Positions 41,199 to 50,211 of a DNA stretch of 64,000 bases are shown here, piece after piece. The position numbers were made by a program, and so were the translations under genes. The notes below the pieces were generated by a model. It did not search any database. It was not told where the DNA came from and worked only from the letters and a program-made list of their open reading frames with translations. Every line of letters starts with the position of its first letter. Positions within the stretch are counted from its first letter, which is position 1. Source of the DNA: Nonomuraea sediminis (lineage in GTDB: Bacteria > Actinomycetota > Actinomycetes > Streptosporangiales > Streptosporangiaceae); contig NZ_JAHDTI010000002.1 of NCBI RefSeq assembly GCF_018531495.1, positions 124,001 through 188,000 of the forward strand. Direction: 5' to 3'.

Positions 41199-42566
41199 AT
41201 GTCTCCAAGAAGATCAATCTCCGCGGGCGTGGCGTTAGCCGTCACGCTCCTCACGGTCCCGGCCGTCGCCCTGGCCGCGCGCACCGCCCTGGCCGACGAC
41301 GACACCGCGTTCGCGGTGGCGCACGCCCAGGCCGAGGCGCACGCGGACCCGCCGGCCGCGCTGGTCGACCAGCTGGGCCGCGACCTGGGCATCTCCCCCT
41401 CTCAGGTCTCGGCCCGGCTGGTCAACGAGGCCGCGGCGGCGGGCGTCGAGCCGCAGCTCAGATCGCTGCTCGGCACGTCCTACGGCGGGGCCTGGGTGAC
41501 GGGCCCGACCTCGACGTTCGTGGCGGCGACCACCGACGCGAACCGGCTCCGGGCGATCATCGGCGCCGGTGTCCAGGCCAGGCTCGTCGCCCGCTCGCTC
41601 GACCAGCTCGACCAGGTCAAGGCGGGCCTGGACCGGGCCTCGGCCCGCGCGCCCAGGACCGCGCCCGTCTGGTACGTGGACGTGGCCAGCAACAGCGTCG
41701 TCGTGCTCAGCTCCGCCCCTGACCAGGCGCGGGCCTGGGTCGGGGCCAGCGGGGTCGACGGCTCCGCCGTACAGGTGGTGCGGTCGGCCGAGCGGCCCAG
41801 GACCTTCTACGACGTCCGCGGCGGCGACGCCTACTACATCAACGGCAACACCCGCTGCTCGGTCGGGTTCTCGGTATCCAGGGGCGCGCAGGGCGGCTTC
41901 GTCAGCGCGGGCCACTGCGGCACCACCGGCAGCTCCACGACCGGCTCCAACCAGGTCGGCCAGGGCACCTTCCAGGGCTCGTCCTTCCCGGGCAACGACT
42001 ACTCCTGGGTCGCGGTGAACTCCTCCTGGACGCCGCGCGGCGTGGTGAACGCCTACAGCGCGGGCGTGCTGCCGATCCACGGCTCGACGGTGGCGGTAGC
42101 GGGCTCGTCGATCTGCCGCGCCGGCTCCACCTCCGGCTACCACTGCGGCACGGTGCAGCAGCTCAACACCAGCGTCACCTACAGCCAGGGCACGGTCTAC
42201 GAGGTGACCAGGACGAACGTGTGCGCCGAGCCGGGCGACTCGGGCGGCTCGTTCTTCTCCGGTGACCAGGCGCAGGGCGTGACCTCCGGCGGGTCGGGCG
42301 ACTGCTCGTCGGGCGGCACGACCTACTTCCAGCCGGTCAACGAGATCCTGTCCACCTACGGGCTCAGCCTGGTCACCGAGGGCGGCGGCCCCACCCAGCC
42401 GCCGAGCAGCCCGCCGCCCGGCGGCACCTCCTGGCAGCCCGGCACCTCCTACGCGGTGGGCGCCGTGGTCACCTACAACGGCGTCAGCTACCGCTGCATC
42501 CAGGGGCACACCTCGCAGGTGGGCTGGGAACCACCCAACGTGCCCGCCCTGTGGGGCCGGACCTGA
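41199..42566 (+). CDS. Secreted S1 protease (streptogrisin C-like) with chitin-binding tail
   Basis: This is a 455-residue pre-pro-protease. The signal peptide covers about 1-27 (VPAVALAA). The alpha-lytic-type prodomain spans about 30-205. The chymotrypsin-like catalytic domain has His239 (SAGHC), Asp267 (GNDYSW) and Ser348 (GDSGGS). After a Pro/Gly linker comes a CBM5/12 chitin-binding module (SWQPGTSYAVGAVVTYNGVS then YRCIQGHTSQVGWEP, about 412-455). GAGGAGAG precedes the ATG. It would digest proteins on chitinous or fungal surfaces and release peptides for the neighbouring peptide genes. Confidence 0.96.
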   Translation: MSPRRSISAGVALAVTLLTVPAVALAARTALADDDTAFAVAHAQAEAHADPPAALVDQLGRDLGISPSQVSARLVNEAAAAGVEPQLRSLLGTSYGGAWVTGPTSTFVAATTDANRLRAIIGAGVQARLVARSLDQLDQVKAGLDRASARAPRTAPVWYVDVASNSVVVLSSAPDQARAWVGASGVDGSAVQVVRSAERPRTFYDVRGGDAYYINGNTRCSVGFSVSRGAQGGFVSAGHCGTTGSSTTGSNQVGQGTFQGSSFPGNDYSWVAVNSSWTPRGVVNAYSAGVLPIHGSTVAVAGSSICRAGSTSGYHCGTVQQLNTSVTYSQGTVYEVTRTNVCAEPGDSGGSFFSGDQAQGVTSGGSGDCSSGGTTYFQPVNEILSTYGLSLVTEGGGPTQPPSSPPPGGTSWQPGTSYAVGAVVTYNGVSYRCIQGHTSQVGWEPPNVPALWGRT

Positions 42567-42580
42567 AGCCCCACTGACCC

Positions 42581-42617
42581 GGGGGGCGCGGAACTAGCCA
42601 GGTCCCCCGCGTCCCCC
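42581..42617. terminator. Bidirectional hairpin between convergent genes
   Basis: GGGGGGCGCGG (42581-42591) pairs with CCGCGTCCCCC (42607-42617), 10 of 11 pairs, around a 15-base loop. It lies 14 bp after the protease stop and 3 bp before the stop of the opposite-strand gene. Confidence 0.68.
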
Positions 42618-42620
42618 GGC

Positions 42621-43904
42621 CTAGGGAAAGTCCTGGACGAGGGGGAACAGGCCCTGCGGGTCCGGCGGGTCGATCAGGGATCCGCCGGCGGCCAGGAAGT
42701 CGCACACGCTCGCGGCCTTCTGCAGGCGCTCCTGTACGGTCGCCTCGTCCTCTTCGTTGTCGGTGAAGGAGTACTCCTGCAGGCGGCGCAGCCACTGGGC
42801 GGCCTGCCGCATGCGGGCCACGGCGTCGTCGGGGCGCTGGTTGAGCGTGGTGACATAGTCGTTGCCCGCGTCGAAGAGGCGGGGGAACTCGTGGAGGTAA
42901 CTGACCACGGCCGCGGCGAACTGCACGTCGGTGAGGAATTGACCGGCGAACGGGTTCCCCTGCACTTCTTGGCGCACGTGCCATTCGACGTGGCGAGCGC
43001 TGATCTCTTCCATGAATTCGAGCAGCACCACCTGTGTCGGCCGGGGCATCGTGGCCGTCTGCTGCGCGGCGAGCGCCGTGTCGAAGTAGGTTTTAGAATC
43101 CGAATCCGGAGTGGCCCGGATTCCAGCCTGATTTCCTAGGTTCCGGAAATGCGTGAGCTCGTGAATGACGGTCTCGCCGACTTCGTTCGTGATGCGCTGC
43201 CCGGTCGAGGCGCGTGTCGTCACCGATTTTCCGCGCAGCAGCTCATCCGAGACCTGGATGATGCCCACGGAATCGCCGTCGGCGTTCTGGAAGGTGAAGG
43301 TGACCCCGCTGAAGCCGCGGGCCTTCAACGCCTCCTTGCGTTCCCGCTCGAACCAGTCGGCGGCGGTCTCGCCGTTGGGCTGGACCGCGGCCGCCTGCTG
43401 CAGCACCAGTTTCTTGAGGTCGCCGAACCTGCTGGTCGCCACGATGCAGGCGAGTTCGCCGCTGTTGAGCGAGTTCAGCGCGAACATCGCCGCCATGCGC
43501 CGCCACGAGCCGAACGGCGCGGCGAGGTGCCCGGCCAGCACGTTGGCCACCAGCGGATCGACCCGCTTGTCCGCCACGAGCGGGCTGAACTCCAGGAAGG
43601 CGGGGTCCAGGATCGGCGGGTCGACGAAGAAGATGTCGTCGAGCCTGGTCATCGTCCCGACGCCCACCACCGGGTCCGACGGATTGAGGCCCTGCTGTTG
43701 CTTGAAGGCGCTGACGGCGGCGCCGGTGTCGGGGCCGAAGAATCCGTCGGCGCCGTGGGAGCCGATGTCGAATCCCAGTTCGCGCAGCGCGGTCTGCACG
43801 CGCACGACAGCCAGATCCTCGTCGTTCAGCAGCATGCGGCGCGTTCCGCCGGCACAGTCCTCAAGAAACTGATCCCCGGCGAAGCGAAGGCAGCGAAGCG
43901 CCAT
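42621..43904 (-). CDS. Peptidoglycan-binding-domain protein with HELTH zinc motif
   Basis: This 427-residue protein has a peptidoglycan-binding (PGBD_1) repeat at about 30-95 (VVRVQTALRELGFDIGSHGADGFF, then GAAVSAFKQQQGL). An uncharacterised central region follows, with a gluzincin-like motif VIHELTHFRN (HELTH at 248-252). A second part carries a conserved EEISARHVEWHV near 315 that could supply a further ligand. There is no signal peptide, so despite the wall-binding domain it is not exported by Sec. It is divergent from two giant uncharacterised genes across a 124-bp gap and may act with them. I chose the ATG at 43904, with GGAGGGGG. Confidence 0.75.
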   Translation of the reverse strand: MALRCLRFAGDQFLEDCAGGTRRMLLNDEDLAVVRVQTALRELGFDIGSHGADGFFGPDTGAAVSAFKQQQGLNPSDPVVGVGTMTRLDDIFFVDPPILDPAFLEFSPLVADKRVDPLVANVLAGHLAAPFGSWRRMAAMFALNSLNSGELACIVATSRFGDLKKLVLQQAAAVQPNGETAADWFERERKEALKARGFSGVTFTFQNADGDSVGIIQVSDELLRGKSVTTRASTGQRITNEVGETVIHELTHFRNLGNQAGIRATPDSDSKTYFDTALAAQQTATMPRPTQVVLLEFMEEISARHVEWHVRQEVQGNPFAGQFLTDVQFAAAVVSYLHEFPRLFDAGNDYVTTLNQRPDDAVARMRQAAQWLRRLQEYSFTDNEEDEATVQERLQKAASVCDFLAAGGSLIDPPDPQGLFPLVQDFP

Positions 43905-44028
43905 TTCCAGTCCCCCTCCCTGGTGAGTACGTGTTATCACCGCTGTTCGCAGTGTCGGCGGCAACATGCCGGGCGGCATGAGTAGCCATTACTCATGCGC
44001 TCCGCTTTCAGACTGTTACTTTCGGTTC
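43905..44028. promoter_or_regulatory. Divergent promoter region of the PGBD gene and giant gene pair
   Basis: This 124-bp gap serves both directions. On the plus strand, TTACTT (44016-44021) lies 7 bp before the ATG at 44029, with no ribosome site between. That is the spacing expected of a leaderless transcript starting at the ATG. An inverted pair ATGAGTA/TACTCAT (43979-43995 region, around GCCAT) is visible and may be an operator. The promoter assignment is tentative. Confidence 0.4.
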
Positions 44029-47000
44029 ATGTTCCTGCTCGTGCGCCCGCATGACCTGGTCATTCTCGGAGTGAGCTGGTCGGGCTTCCACCTGGCCGGC
44101 GCCTCGATCGAGGCGATCGCGGCCGATGCTCAGGTGGTGCTGACGTTCCCGCCGCAGCATCTAGCGGAGGAGTTCTCCGACCAGCCGCTCGACCTGTTCC
44201 AGGCGACACTGTCCGGGGCGAGCCGCGTCGTGTTCTCCGTGGAGGCGGGCCGGACGATCGAGCTCAGCGTCGACGGGTTCCTCCAGGCGCTGTCGCGCGG
44301 CCGGATCCTGGGCGCGCAGACCTCGATCGAGCTGCCCTGGGGGCTGCTGCTGTCGCCGTCCGATCCTGCCTCCTGCCAGAACACGTTCGAGACGGTCCAG
44401 TCGGCGGCCGGGGACGTCGGGCTCTGGTTCGCCAGGCTGGCCACCACGTTCGTGAAGCCGGCCAACGCCAAGCTCGGCGTCGACCCCGGCTTCCTGACCC
44501 CGCTGCGCGACACGCTGCGCGACCAGATCGTCGAGAACAGCCAGCACGCATTGCCCGCCGTACGGCGGCTCGAGCTGTCGGCGCTCGGCGGCTCGCTGAC
44601 GGTGCGCGGTGCATGGGACACCTTCGAGTGGGACCAGACGGTCGCGCTCGGCCGCGACCAGCGGGTCCGCTTCGCGACCCAGGGCGTGCTCTACCCGCTC
44701 GGCCACCGCGCGGTGTTCATCGAGCTGATCGAGCGCGGCTTCGACCCGCCGCCGGCCGCGTTGCGCCCAACCCGGATGATCATCGTGACCGAGCCGGTGC
44801 GCACCTCGACCGAGCCGAACGCGGTCCATCGCAGGTTCCCGTTCGACGAGATCGAGATCACTCAGACCACCTTCGCGATCCCCGCTCCGCAGTGGACGAT
44901 CTTCCGCCGGCCCGTGCCGATGCTGCAGGACCAGCGAGATCAGCTGGCGGGCATGGAGAGCGAATCGGCCAGGCTCGCGGACGTGTGCGCCGGGGAGGGT
45001 GCGCGCTTCCGCCCGCCGGAGGAGCTGGCCGTCTTCATGCCCGCGGCCCAGGAGCTGCTCGACGTGAACGCCCAGCTCGCCGCGCTGGAGCCGCAGCTGG
45101 ACGAGGCCGAGCAGGCCGACGCGCAACGGCAGGCCATCGAGGATCAGCTGCGCGCGGTCGAGGACCAGATCTCCCAGATCCAGATGATCGACCCGGACGA
45201 CCCGTCGCTCGGGGACCTGCAGTCGCAGGCCGCCAACCTGATCGCGGAGCTGAACGCGTTCCCGCCCGTGCAAGTGGGCCCACTGCGCGCCCAGGTGAAC
45301 GCTCTGCGGGCCAGATCCGAGCAGCTCTTCCCGATCGTGGACGCGGAGGGCCGCCGCTTCCGCGACATCCCCGAGCTGGCGGCCGGCGGAGTCCCCGAGG
45401 CCATCGCCTTCCAGGACCTGCAGCCGCAGATCGAGGCGGGCAGGGCCAAGGTGGCCGAGCTGGAGGCGCAGGCCACGCAGGAGTTCAACCTGTTCTTCAC
45501 CCCGGACCTGGCGTTCCCTGTGCGTTGTTCAGGACCGCAGGGCGACGTCCGCATCGACCAGCCGCTCATCTTCGTCAGCGACTTCGCACTGGAGCCGACC
45601 GAGGACCTGCCCGGCTTCCACTCGCTGACCGACGACGGCACCGCCGACCAGTTGCGGGACGCCTACGCGAGCTTCGCCCGGGTGAAGCTGCCCGGCGTGG
45701 CCGTCGACCTGGTGCGCAGCCCGCAGCCGCAGCCGGCCGACGTGCACGAGGTACACGAGATCACCCTGGCCGCGGTCCCGCACGAGGGCGGCTTCCACCC
45801 GCAGCTCGGCAGCCTCATGGTGGCGCTGCCCGCGCTGCGCAGCCTGCTCGGCGAGGCCGACAGGCTCGTCCCGATCGACTTCGACCCGAAGTTCCTGCAG
45901 CAGGGGCCTGTCGGCGAGGTCGCCCTGCTGGTGAAGGATTACCCGGTCGACTTCATCACCAAGGCCGACCGCTCCGGCGGGCTGGTCTCGCCGCAGTTCA
46001 TGGTCAACGCCATCTCCCGCGAACTCGGACCCGTCGACGTGGCCGCCACGATCAAGGACGCCGCGGGCACATTCGACGCCGAGCGGGTCTTCGGCCAGGC
46101 CACCACGATCCTCGGCTTCGAGCTGCGCAAGCTCGCGCCCCGGATGGACTTCCCACCCAAGATCACCCAGGTGCCGCCGAGCACGGTGAAAATGACCTGG
46201 CCGAGCGTACAGCTGAAGACCGACAAGCCGTTCGTCGCCAGAGACGGCTCCAAGCTCGACCTGAGCGTGGAACGTTCCCCCGAGCACATCACCACGACCT
46301 GCGTGATCACCAGCTTCACGCTGGCACTGCCGCTGCTTGACGTGGCCTTCGACAGCATCACCTTCACCCAGCAGGACGACAGGCCACCGCACCTGGACGT
46401 CAAGGGCGTCAGGCTCGACATGTCCGGGGCGCTCAAACTGTTGAAGGAACTGCTCGACAAGGTCGACCTCGGCACCAAGGCGCCGGACATCAAGACCACC
46501 GGGAACAGCATCAGCGCCGGATACGCGCTGCCCGTCCCCGAGGTCACGACGGCCGGGTTCTCGCTGAAGAACGTCCTCGTCGGCGTGGCCGTGGACGTGC
46601 CGTTCAACGGTGATCCCGTCTCGGTGTCACTGAGGTTCTCCAGCAGGCAGAACCCGTTCCGGCTGAACGTATTGACCTTCGCGGGCGGCGGATACATCGA
46701 CATCGTCATCGACCGCACTGGGCTGCGGCAGCTGGAGGCGTCGCTGGAGTTCGGCGCGGCCGTGTCCATCGGCGTGGGTATAGCCAAGGCCGAGGTGCAC
46801 GCGCTCGGCGCCATCCGCTTCCTGAAGAAGGGCGACACGGTCGAACTGTCGGCCTTCCTCCGCATCGGCGGCAGCGTCAACGTACTCGGCCTGGTGTCGA
46901 TCTCGGTCGAACTGGTCGTGATGCTGACCCACCAGGAGCCCAACCGCCTGGTCGGCCGCGCCACCGTGGTCATCGCCGTCGACCTGACCCTCTACTCCGA

Positions 47001-47139
47001 CACGGTCACCCTGGACAGCGGAGAGTTCCTGATCAGCGGCGACCCCGTGCAACCGCAGGCGATCAGCCCCGGCGAGGAGGACGCGGGGCTGGCCGACTGG
47101 ATCGCCTACCGGCAGGCCTTCAGAAGGAGCGTGGCATGA
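44029..47139 (+). CDS. Giant uncharacterised protein A (1036 residues, central coiled coil)
   Basis: I recognise no known family. There is no signal peptide or membrane helix. Residues 1-290 look beta-rich (MFLLVRPHDLVILGVSWSGF, FPPQHLAEEF). Residues about 300-484 are a Gln/Glu/Ala-rich coiled coil (AALEPQLDEAEQADAQRQAI). The C-terminal 500 residues have regular alternating strands, including a long repetitive sheet near 880-1010 (IGVGIAKAEVHALGAIRF and IGGSVNVLGLVSISVELVV) like a lipid-transfer groove or a tubular barrel. The ATG at 44029 has no ribosome site. It overlaps the next giant gene by ATGA. The likely role is structural, in a large assembly with protein B. Confidence 0.8.
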   Translation: MFLLVRPHDLVILGVSWSGFHLAGASIEAIAADAQVVLTFPPQHLAEEFSDQPLDLFQATLSGASRVVFSVEAGRTIELSVDGFLQALSRGRILGAQTSIELPWGLLLSPSDPASCQNTFETVQSAAGDVGLWFARLATTFVKPANAKLGVDPGFLTPLRDTLRDQIVENSQHALPAVRRLELSALGGSLTVRGAWDTFEWDQTVALGRDQRVRFATQGVLYPLGHRAVFIELIERGFDPPPAALRPTRMIIVTEPVRTSTEPNAVHRRFPFDEIEITQTTFAIPAPQWTIFRRPVPMLQDQRDQLAGMESESARLADVCAGEGARFRPPEELAVFMPAAQELLDVNAQLAALEPQLDEAEQADAQRQAIEDQLRAVEDQISQIQMIDPDDPSLGDLQSQAANLIAELNAFPPVQVGPLRAQVNALRARSEQLFPIVDAEGRRFRDIPELAAGGVPEAIAFQDLQPQIEAGRAKVAELEAQATQEFNLFFTPDLAFPVRCSGPQGDVRIDQPLIFVSDFALEPTEDLPGFHSLTDDGTADQLRDAYASFARVKLPGVAVDLVRSPQPQPADVHEVHEITLAAVPHEGGFHPQLGSLMVALPALRSLLGEADRLVPIDFDPKFLQQGPVGEVALLVKDYPVDFITKADRSGGLVSPQFMVNAISRELGPVDVAATIKDAAGTFDAERVFGQATTILGFELRKLAPRMDFPPKITQVPPSTVKMTWPSVQLKTDKPFVARDGSKLDLSVERSPEHITTTCVITSFTLALPLLDVAFDSITFTQQDDRPPHLDVKGVRLDMSGALKLLKELLDKVDLGTKAPDIKTTGNSISAGYALPVPEVTTAGFSLKNVLVGVAVDVPFNGDPVSVSLRFSSRQNPFRLNVLTFAGGGYIDIVIDRTGLRQLEASLEFGAAVSIGVGIAKAEVHALGAIRFLKKGDTVELSAFLRIGGSVNVLGLVSISVELVVMLTHQEPNRLVGRATVVIAVDLTLYSDTVTLDSGEFLISGDPVQPQAISPGEEDAGLADWIAYRQAFRRSVA

Positions 47140-50100
47140 GCGACAAGCTGCTGTGGATCGCCGTCCCCGGCGGGAAGGTCGAGAACGGCCAGGTCCCGCT
47201 CCGGCTGCTGATCGTGCCCAGGCTGGCGGGCCCGCTGCAGGACGGCCCGCTGCACGACTGGCCGGCCACGCTCGCCACGCGGACCTTCGAGGTGGATCTG
47301 CGGGTCGGCCAGACGATCACGACGGTCGCCCCGCAGGTGGTCTCACAGTCGCAACCCGAGGTCTGGCACGCGTTCTTCGGCGACGGCGTGCAGGTCCGGC
47401 CGTATCAGGCACGCACCTACGCGGGCACCACCGTGGATCCGACCTCAGAGCACGCCGCGAAGATCGTCCAGGCCTACGAGGCGACCGCCAAGGCGCCGGA
47501 GACCGCAGGCACGCAGCTGGCCCAGTTCGCGGGCGAGGTGCCTCCCACGGCCCCCGCGCCGCCCACCCCTGACGGCCAGGAGCCGGACTTCCACCGGATC
47601 GTCGCGATGCTGCGCGAGCACCCCACGGTGCTGCGCGCGCTCGGGCTCATCGTCGAGCTCACGGTTCCCGCCTCGGCGCTCCAGCCCGCCGGCTTCGTCC
47701 GCGTCGGCTCGCCCGGCCTCGACCTGATCCGCCCGTGGACCTCTTACGAGTTCGACGGCACGCACGTCCTGCCCGCCTCCGCGGGCGACGTCAGCAGCGG
47801 CATGCTCGACCTGAGCGGCACCGACCTGAGCGGCGCCGAGTCCGACTCCAGCTGGGAGATCACCACCTTCGACGTCGACGGCGGTCTGTCACGGCTGCGC
47901 GAGGCGGCCGACTCCGACCGCTCCAGCCTGCCGCACCTGCGCTCGGCGGGCCTGATGCTGGTACGGCGCGGCCGCCAGCAGGACTTCGACGCCCGCCACC
48001 AGACCGCCAAGGACAACGCCCAGTTCCCCGAGCTCCTCGATTTCAAGGAGTTCGCGGCCGACGAGCTGATCCTGGGCTACCGCATCGACATCAGGCCGAA
48101 GGACGGCCAGTGGTCGGGGCTGTGCCGCCGCGTCGCCAGCTACGACATCGGCGACGTGGCCATCGGCACGCCGAAGCAGGTCGAGGAGGGGCAGGTCAAA
48201 CCGTACGCGGCTGTCGGGGGCGGCGACGGTGTGCTGCGCGCCGACGAGGTGGTGGCACGCTGGGACGGCTGGAGCCTGGCCGTGCCGCGCAAGCGCCCGG
48301 CCGAGCAGGGCGCGGGCTTCACCTGGTCGTTCGACGTCGAGCCCGGCTCGCTGCCGGAGCTGCGGTTCGGGCATTCCTACGAGGTCAGGGCCCGGGTGGC
48401 GGACCTGGCCGGTGGCGGGATCGGCCTCGACGATGCGGCGGCGGGCAGGTTCGTCTCGTCGCTGGTGGCCTACACCCGCTACGAGCCGGTGCCGCCGCCG
48501 GAGACCACGGTGACCGAGCTCGTCATCCGCAGTGACAGGGGCATGACGGTGGCGGAGTTCCTGGCGGCCAACCCGCGTTACGCCGCCGAGCAGCCGCGCC
48601 TGCAGCTGGAGGCGCCGTCCACGTCCCTGAGCCTGGCCGAGCAGCACGGCATGCTCGACGGCGCCGACCCGGAGACGTTCCTGGCCGCCCAGCGGCCCAC
48701 CGACCCCGCCGCGGAAGGCGTCGCCGTGCACCTGCCGGGGCGGGCGACGGAGCGGCGTCCGTGGACGGGCACCTGGCCCGATCGGGAGCAGAAGACGTTC
48801 GAGCTGGCCGAGCGGCCGCCCGGAGGTGGCGGGCCGCTGGCGGAGTGGGATGAGACGGGCATGACCGCGACCGCCCGGCTGGCCCAGGGCGAGCAGGTGA
48901 CCGCGGAGCTGTCGTCGTACCTGCCCGACGACTTCCTCGACCGGTTCTCCATCAGGCGCTGGCTGGAGCCGGGCGCGGAGAGCCAGGCCAGCGGCGGGCG
49001 GCATCCGATGGTGACGCCGCCGCACGCGGTCAACCTGGTGCATGCCGTACGCAAGCCGCTGCGCGATCCGGCGGGCACGCTGAAGGCGAGCCGTGAGGAG
49101 GGCCAGACGTGGACGCGGCTGCTGCCCGAGCCCGCGCTGCTGGGCCTGGACGCCAACAGCACGGTGCAGTTGCGCGTCGAGGCTGCCTGGGACGAGTGGA
49201 GCGACTCGCCCACGCCCGCTCCGGCCGTCGCGAAGGTCCAGACCCTGCCGCTGCAGGCTGCCGACGTGGCGCTGGGCGAGCTCAGGCAGGAGTTCGGCGA
49301 CACCAAGCACCGGATGGTCACCTACACGCTCACCGCGGACTCCCGCTTCCGCCGCCACTTCGCCGATGACGAGCCGCCCGAGGCCTTCATCGCCACCGCC
49401 AAGCTCGCCCCCGTCGTCGTGCCCAGCTCGGCCAAGCCGGTACCGCCCGTGGTGCTCGGGGTACGGCCGGCGTTCCGTTGGACGGGCGCGGCCCAGGGCG
49501 GGGCCGAATGGGACTCCCTCGAGCGGACCCGGCTGTCCGGACGGCTCCGCGTCGAGCTGGACCGGCCCTGGTTCACCACCGGCGCGGGCGAGCGCCTGGC
49601 CGTACTGCGGGCGCGGTTCGGCCGCGACCCGATCTGGGCCACCCTCGAACCGCCCGCCGCGATCGAGCAGATGAGCACGCACGCCGTGGAGTTCGACGGC
49701 GCCCACTGGTACGCCGACGTCCCGATGCCGCCCACTCAGTCGTACGCGCCCTTCGTCCGGCTGACCGTGGCACGACACCAGCCGAACAGCCTGCCGGGGC
49801 TGGAGCTGTCCACACCTGTGGACACCGAGCTGGTCCAGGTCCTGCCGGACAGGACGCTCACCGTCCAGCGACACGACGGCAACCTGCACATCCTGCTGCG
49901 CGGCACCGGCCCCGACGGCCCGCGCCCGAACCGGGTCGAGGCGCTGTTGGAGCAGGGCACGCAGGGGACCACAACGCTCACCGCGCTCGATCCCGACGAC
50001 GTGCCCGCCTGGGTCCGGGTGCCCGGCCACGCGGTCTCCGGCACGCTCAACGCCGAGCTGCCGCCGCTGGCCATCCCGCAGGTCGACGGCCTGCTGCGCG

Positions 50101-50204
50101 TCTACGTCAGGGAGATCGAGCAGATCGACACCGCGCCGGGGGACGGCGAGCTCTTCGAACGGGTGGTGTTCGCCGACTTCGTGCACGGCTTCTCGGTCCA
50201 GTGA
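47136..50204 (+). CDS. Giant uncharacterised protein B (1022 residues, beta-sandwich repeats)
   Basis: I recognise no known family. The protein has no signal peptide and appears to be a chain of beta-sandwich units. Examples are LRFGHSYEVRARVADLAGG (about 408-426), which is fibronectin/Ig-like, and HPMVTPPHAVNLVHAVRKPL (about 626-645), followed by several strands of similar length up to the end (ERVVFADFVHGFSV). The domain chain suits an extended fibre, baseplate-like scaffold or adhesin-like surface, but it lacks export signals. Coupling to protein A by ATGA argues for a fixed-ratio complex. Confidence 0.8.
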   Translation: MSDKLLWIAVPGGKVENGQVPLRLLIVPRLAGPLQDGPLHDWPATLATRTFEVDLRVGQTITTVAPQVVSQSQPEVWHAFFGDGVQVRPYQARTYAGTTVDPTSEHAAKIVQAYEATAKAPETAGTQLAQFAGEVPPTAPAPPTPDGQEPDFHRIVAMLREHPTVLRALGLIVELTVPASALQPAGFVRVGSPGLDLIRPWTSYEFDGTHVLPASAGDVSSGMLDLSGTDLSGAESDSSWEITTFDVDGGLSRLREAADSDRSSLPHLRSAGLMLVRRGRQQDFDARHQTAKDNAQFPELLDFKEFAADELILGYRIDIRPKDGQWSGLCRRVASYDIGDVAIGTPKQVEEGQVKPYAAVGGGDGVLRADEVVARWDGWSLAVPRKRPAEQGAGFTWSFDVEPGSLPELRFGHSYEVRARVADLAGGGIGLDDAAAGRFVSSLVAYTRYEPVPPPETTVTELVIRSDRGMTVAEFLAANPRYAAEQPRLQLEAPSTSLSLAEQHGMLDGADPETFLAAQRPTDPAAEGVAVHLPGRATERRPWTGTWPDREQKTFELAERPPGGGGPLAEWDETGMTATARLAQGEQVTAELSSYLPDDFLDRFSIRRWLEPGAESQASGGRHPMVTPPHAVNLVHAVRKPLRDPAGTLKASREEGQTWTRLLPEPALLGLDANSTVQLRVEAAWDEWSDSPTPAPAVAKVQTLPLQAADVALGELRQEFGDTKHRMVTYTLTADSRFRRHFADDEPPEAFIATAKLAPVVVPSSAKPVPPVVLGVRPAFRWTGAAQGGAEWDSLERTRLSGRLRVELDRPWFTTGAGERLAVLRARFGRDPIWATLEPPAAIEQMSTHAVEFDGAHWYADVPMPPTQSYAPFVRLTVARHQPNSLPGLELSTPVDTELVQVLPDRTLTVQRHDGNLHILLRGTGPDGPRPNRVEALLEQGTQGTTTLTALDPDDVPAWVRVPGHAVSGTLNAELPPLAIPQVDGLLRVYVREIEQIDTAPGDGELFERVVFADFVHGFSVQ

Positions 50205-50211
50205 TCGCGGG

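Noticed and set aside
47889..50186. Antisense ORF of 765 codons opposite giant protein B
   Set aside because: It is a GC-driven shadow frame with no recognisable motif and no ribosome site, and it lies wholly within a coupled gene.
42621..50204. Extracellular contractile injection system
   Set aside because: The peptidoglycan-binding domain and the giant proteins suggested it, but no sheath, tube, baseplate wedge or AAA ATPase gene is present.
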